The notes under the pieces are model-generated. The model did no database searches. It worked only from the letters and a program-made list of their open reading frames with translations, and was not told the origin of the DNA. A program made the position numbers and the translations under genes. DNA of 64,000 bases from Clostridiales bacterium (GTDB taxonomy: Bacteria; Bacillota; Clostridia; Caldicoprobacterales; DTU083), in the NCBI GenBank assembly GCA_012842605.1, contig DUSN01000080.1, positions 1 to 64,000 on the forward strand, written 5' to 3'. Positions 63,708 through 64,000 of this stretch are shown piece by piece (position 1 is the stretch's first letter; each line of letters opens with the position of its first letter).

Positions 63708-64000
63708 ATGCCAAAACCCAGTAAACAGTTAGTGAAATTCTTATCTGTACTTTTAATTATGGTAATGTTACTTGGGCTGGTAACTGTACCGGCTGCAGAG
63801 CTGCCGGATCTTATTGTTACTAATGTTACTTGGACACCCTCTAACCCTGCTGCAGGTGATAGGATAACATTTACAATCACAATGAAGAATCAAGGGACAG
63901 GAGCTAGTCCGGATGGAATTCAGCATTCTGTGACGCTGTTTAACGACTGGACACCCATTACCTGGAACAGTATTTTCAGTTCTCTCGCACCTGGGGAGTC
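63708..64000 (+). CDS. Secreted CARDB-domain protein (partial, cut by window edge)
   Basis: The N-terminal 97 codons of a secreted protein: signal peptide with basic start and hydrophobic core (about 5-28, ending VTVPAAEL) and then a CARDB-like beta-sandwich (PDLIVTNVTWTPSNPAAGD, FTITMKNQGTG, LAPGES). CARDB modules occur in adhesins and cell-surface enzymes. ATG 63708 has AAAGAGGTG upstream. The C-terminus, and so any anchoring signal or catalytic module, is outside the window. Confidence 0.85.
   Translation, partial: MPKPSKQLVKFLSVLLIMVMLLGLVTVPAAELPDLIVTNVTWTPSNPAAGDRITFTITMKNQGTGASPDGIQHSVTLFNDWTPITWNSIFSSLAPGE

Noticed and set aside
1-64000. CRISPR arrays, prophage or complete insertion sequences
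   Set aside because: No regularly spaced direct repeats, no cas or phage structural genes, and no transposase reading frame with terminal repeats were seen.

Overview
The window looks like the chromosome of a spore-forming member of the Clostridia (Firmicutes). The support is the sporulation pair YqfC/YqfD, the CotJ coat operon, a GerK-type germinant receptor, strong AGGAGG ribosome sites with frequent TTG/GTG starts, sigma-A promoters, and the classic phoH-pgpH-ybeY-cdd-era-yqzL-recO and dgt-dnaG-rpoD-trmK-nif3-rnpB neighbourhoods. Genus is not resolved; an Acetivibrio/Ruminiclostridium-like mesophile is a guess.

Layout. 1-124: 3' end of a group II intron running in from the left. 209-8004: conserved sporulation and housekeeping cluster. 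8158-10782: ppdK. 10.8-16.9 kb: an accessory stretch with two unknown small genes plus an ArsR/DUF2087 regulator, two gene remnants, a membrane-anchored alpha/beta hydrolase, an orphan group II intron 5' stub and an RsiV-like secreted protein. 17.0-24.1 kb: dgt, dnaG, rpoD, tRNA-Met, trmK, a frameshifted nif3, a zinc-ribbon gene and RNase P RNA. 24.1-28.0 kb: HPr-like protein, dCMP deaminase and divergent trkAH potassium uptake genes. 28.3-36.6 kb: unusual P-loop ATPases, an RDD protein, typA, thrC, nadE and a STAS protein. 36.7-38.9 kb: cotJABC and a CE7 esterase. 38.9-43.5 kb: a membrane PH-domain protein and a damaged YesMN-type two-component locus. 43.5-49.1 kb: a six-gene minus-strand operon (two-component system, lipoprotein, ABC-2 exporter). 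49.3-51.6 kb: BlaI/M56 regulatory pair. 51.7-57.3 kb: unknown gene, ROK/PHP pair, purA and a divergent LysR regulator. 57.5-61.4 kb: gerK operon with a frameshifted C gene. 61.5-63.0 kb: c-di-GMP-I riboswitch directly ahead of an EAL-PilZ phosphodiesterase. 63.7 kb to the end: secreted CARDB protein, cut by the window edge.

How the parts work together. Second-messenger turnover recurs: PgpH is expected to degrade c-di-AMP, and the EAL-PilZ protein is expected to degrade c-di-GMP under control of a c-di-GMP-sensing leader, which makes a plausible feedback loop. Sporulation and germination functions appear at three places (yqfCD, cotJ, gerK). Genome decay is also visible: two single-base frameshifts (nif3, gerKC), a deletion that joined a lipoprotein leader to a histidine kinase lacking its N-terminus, two juxtaposed gene fragments and an intron stub. 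The two single-base frameshifts could also be sequencing or assembly errors. All family assignments come from motif recognition by eye; no search was run.
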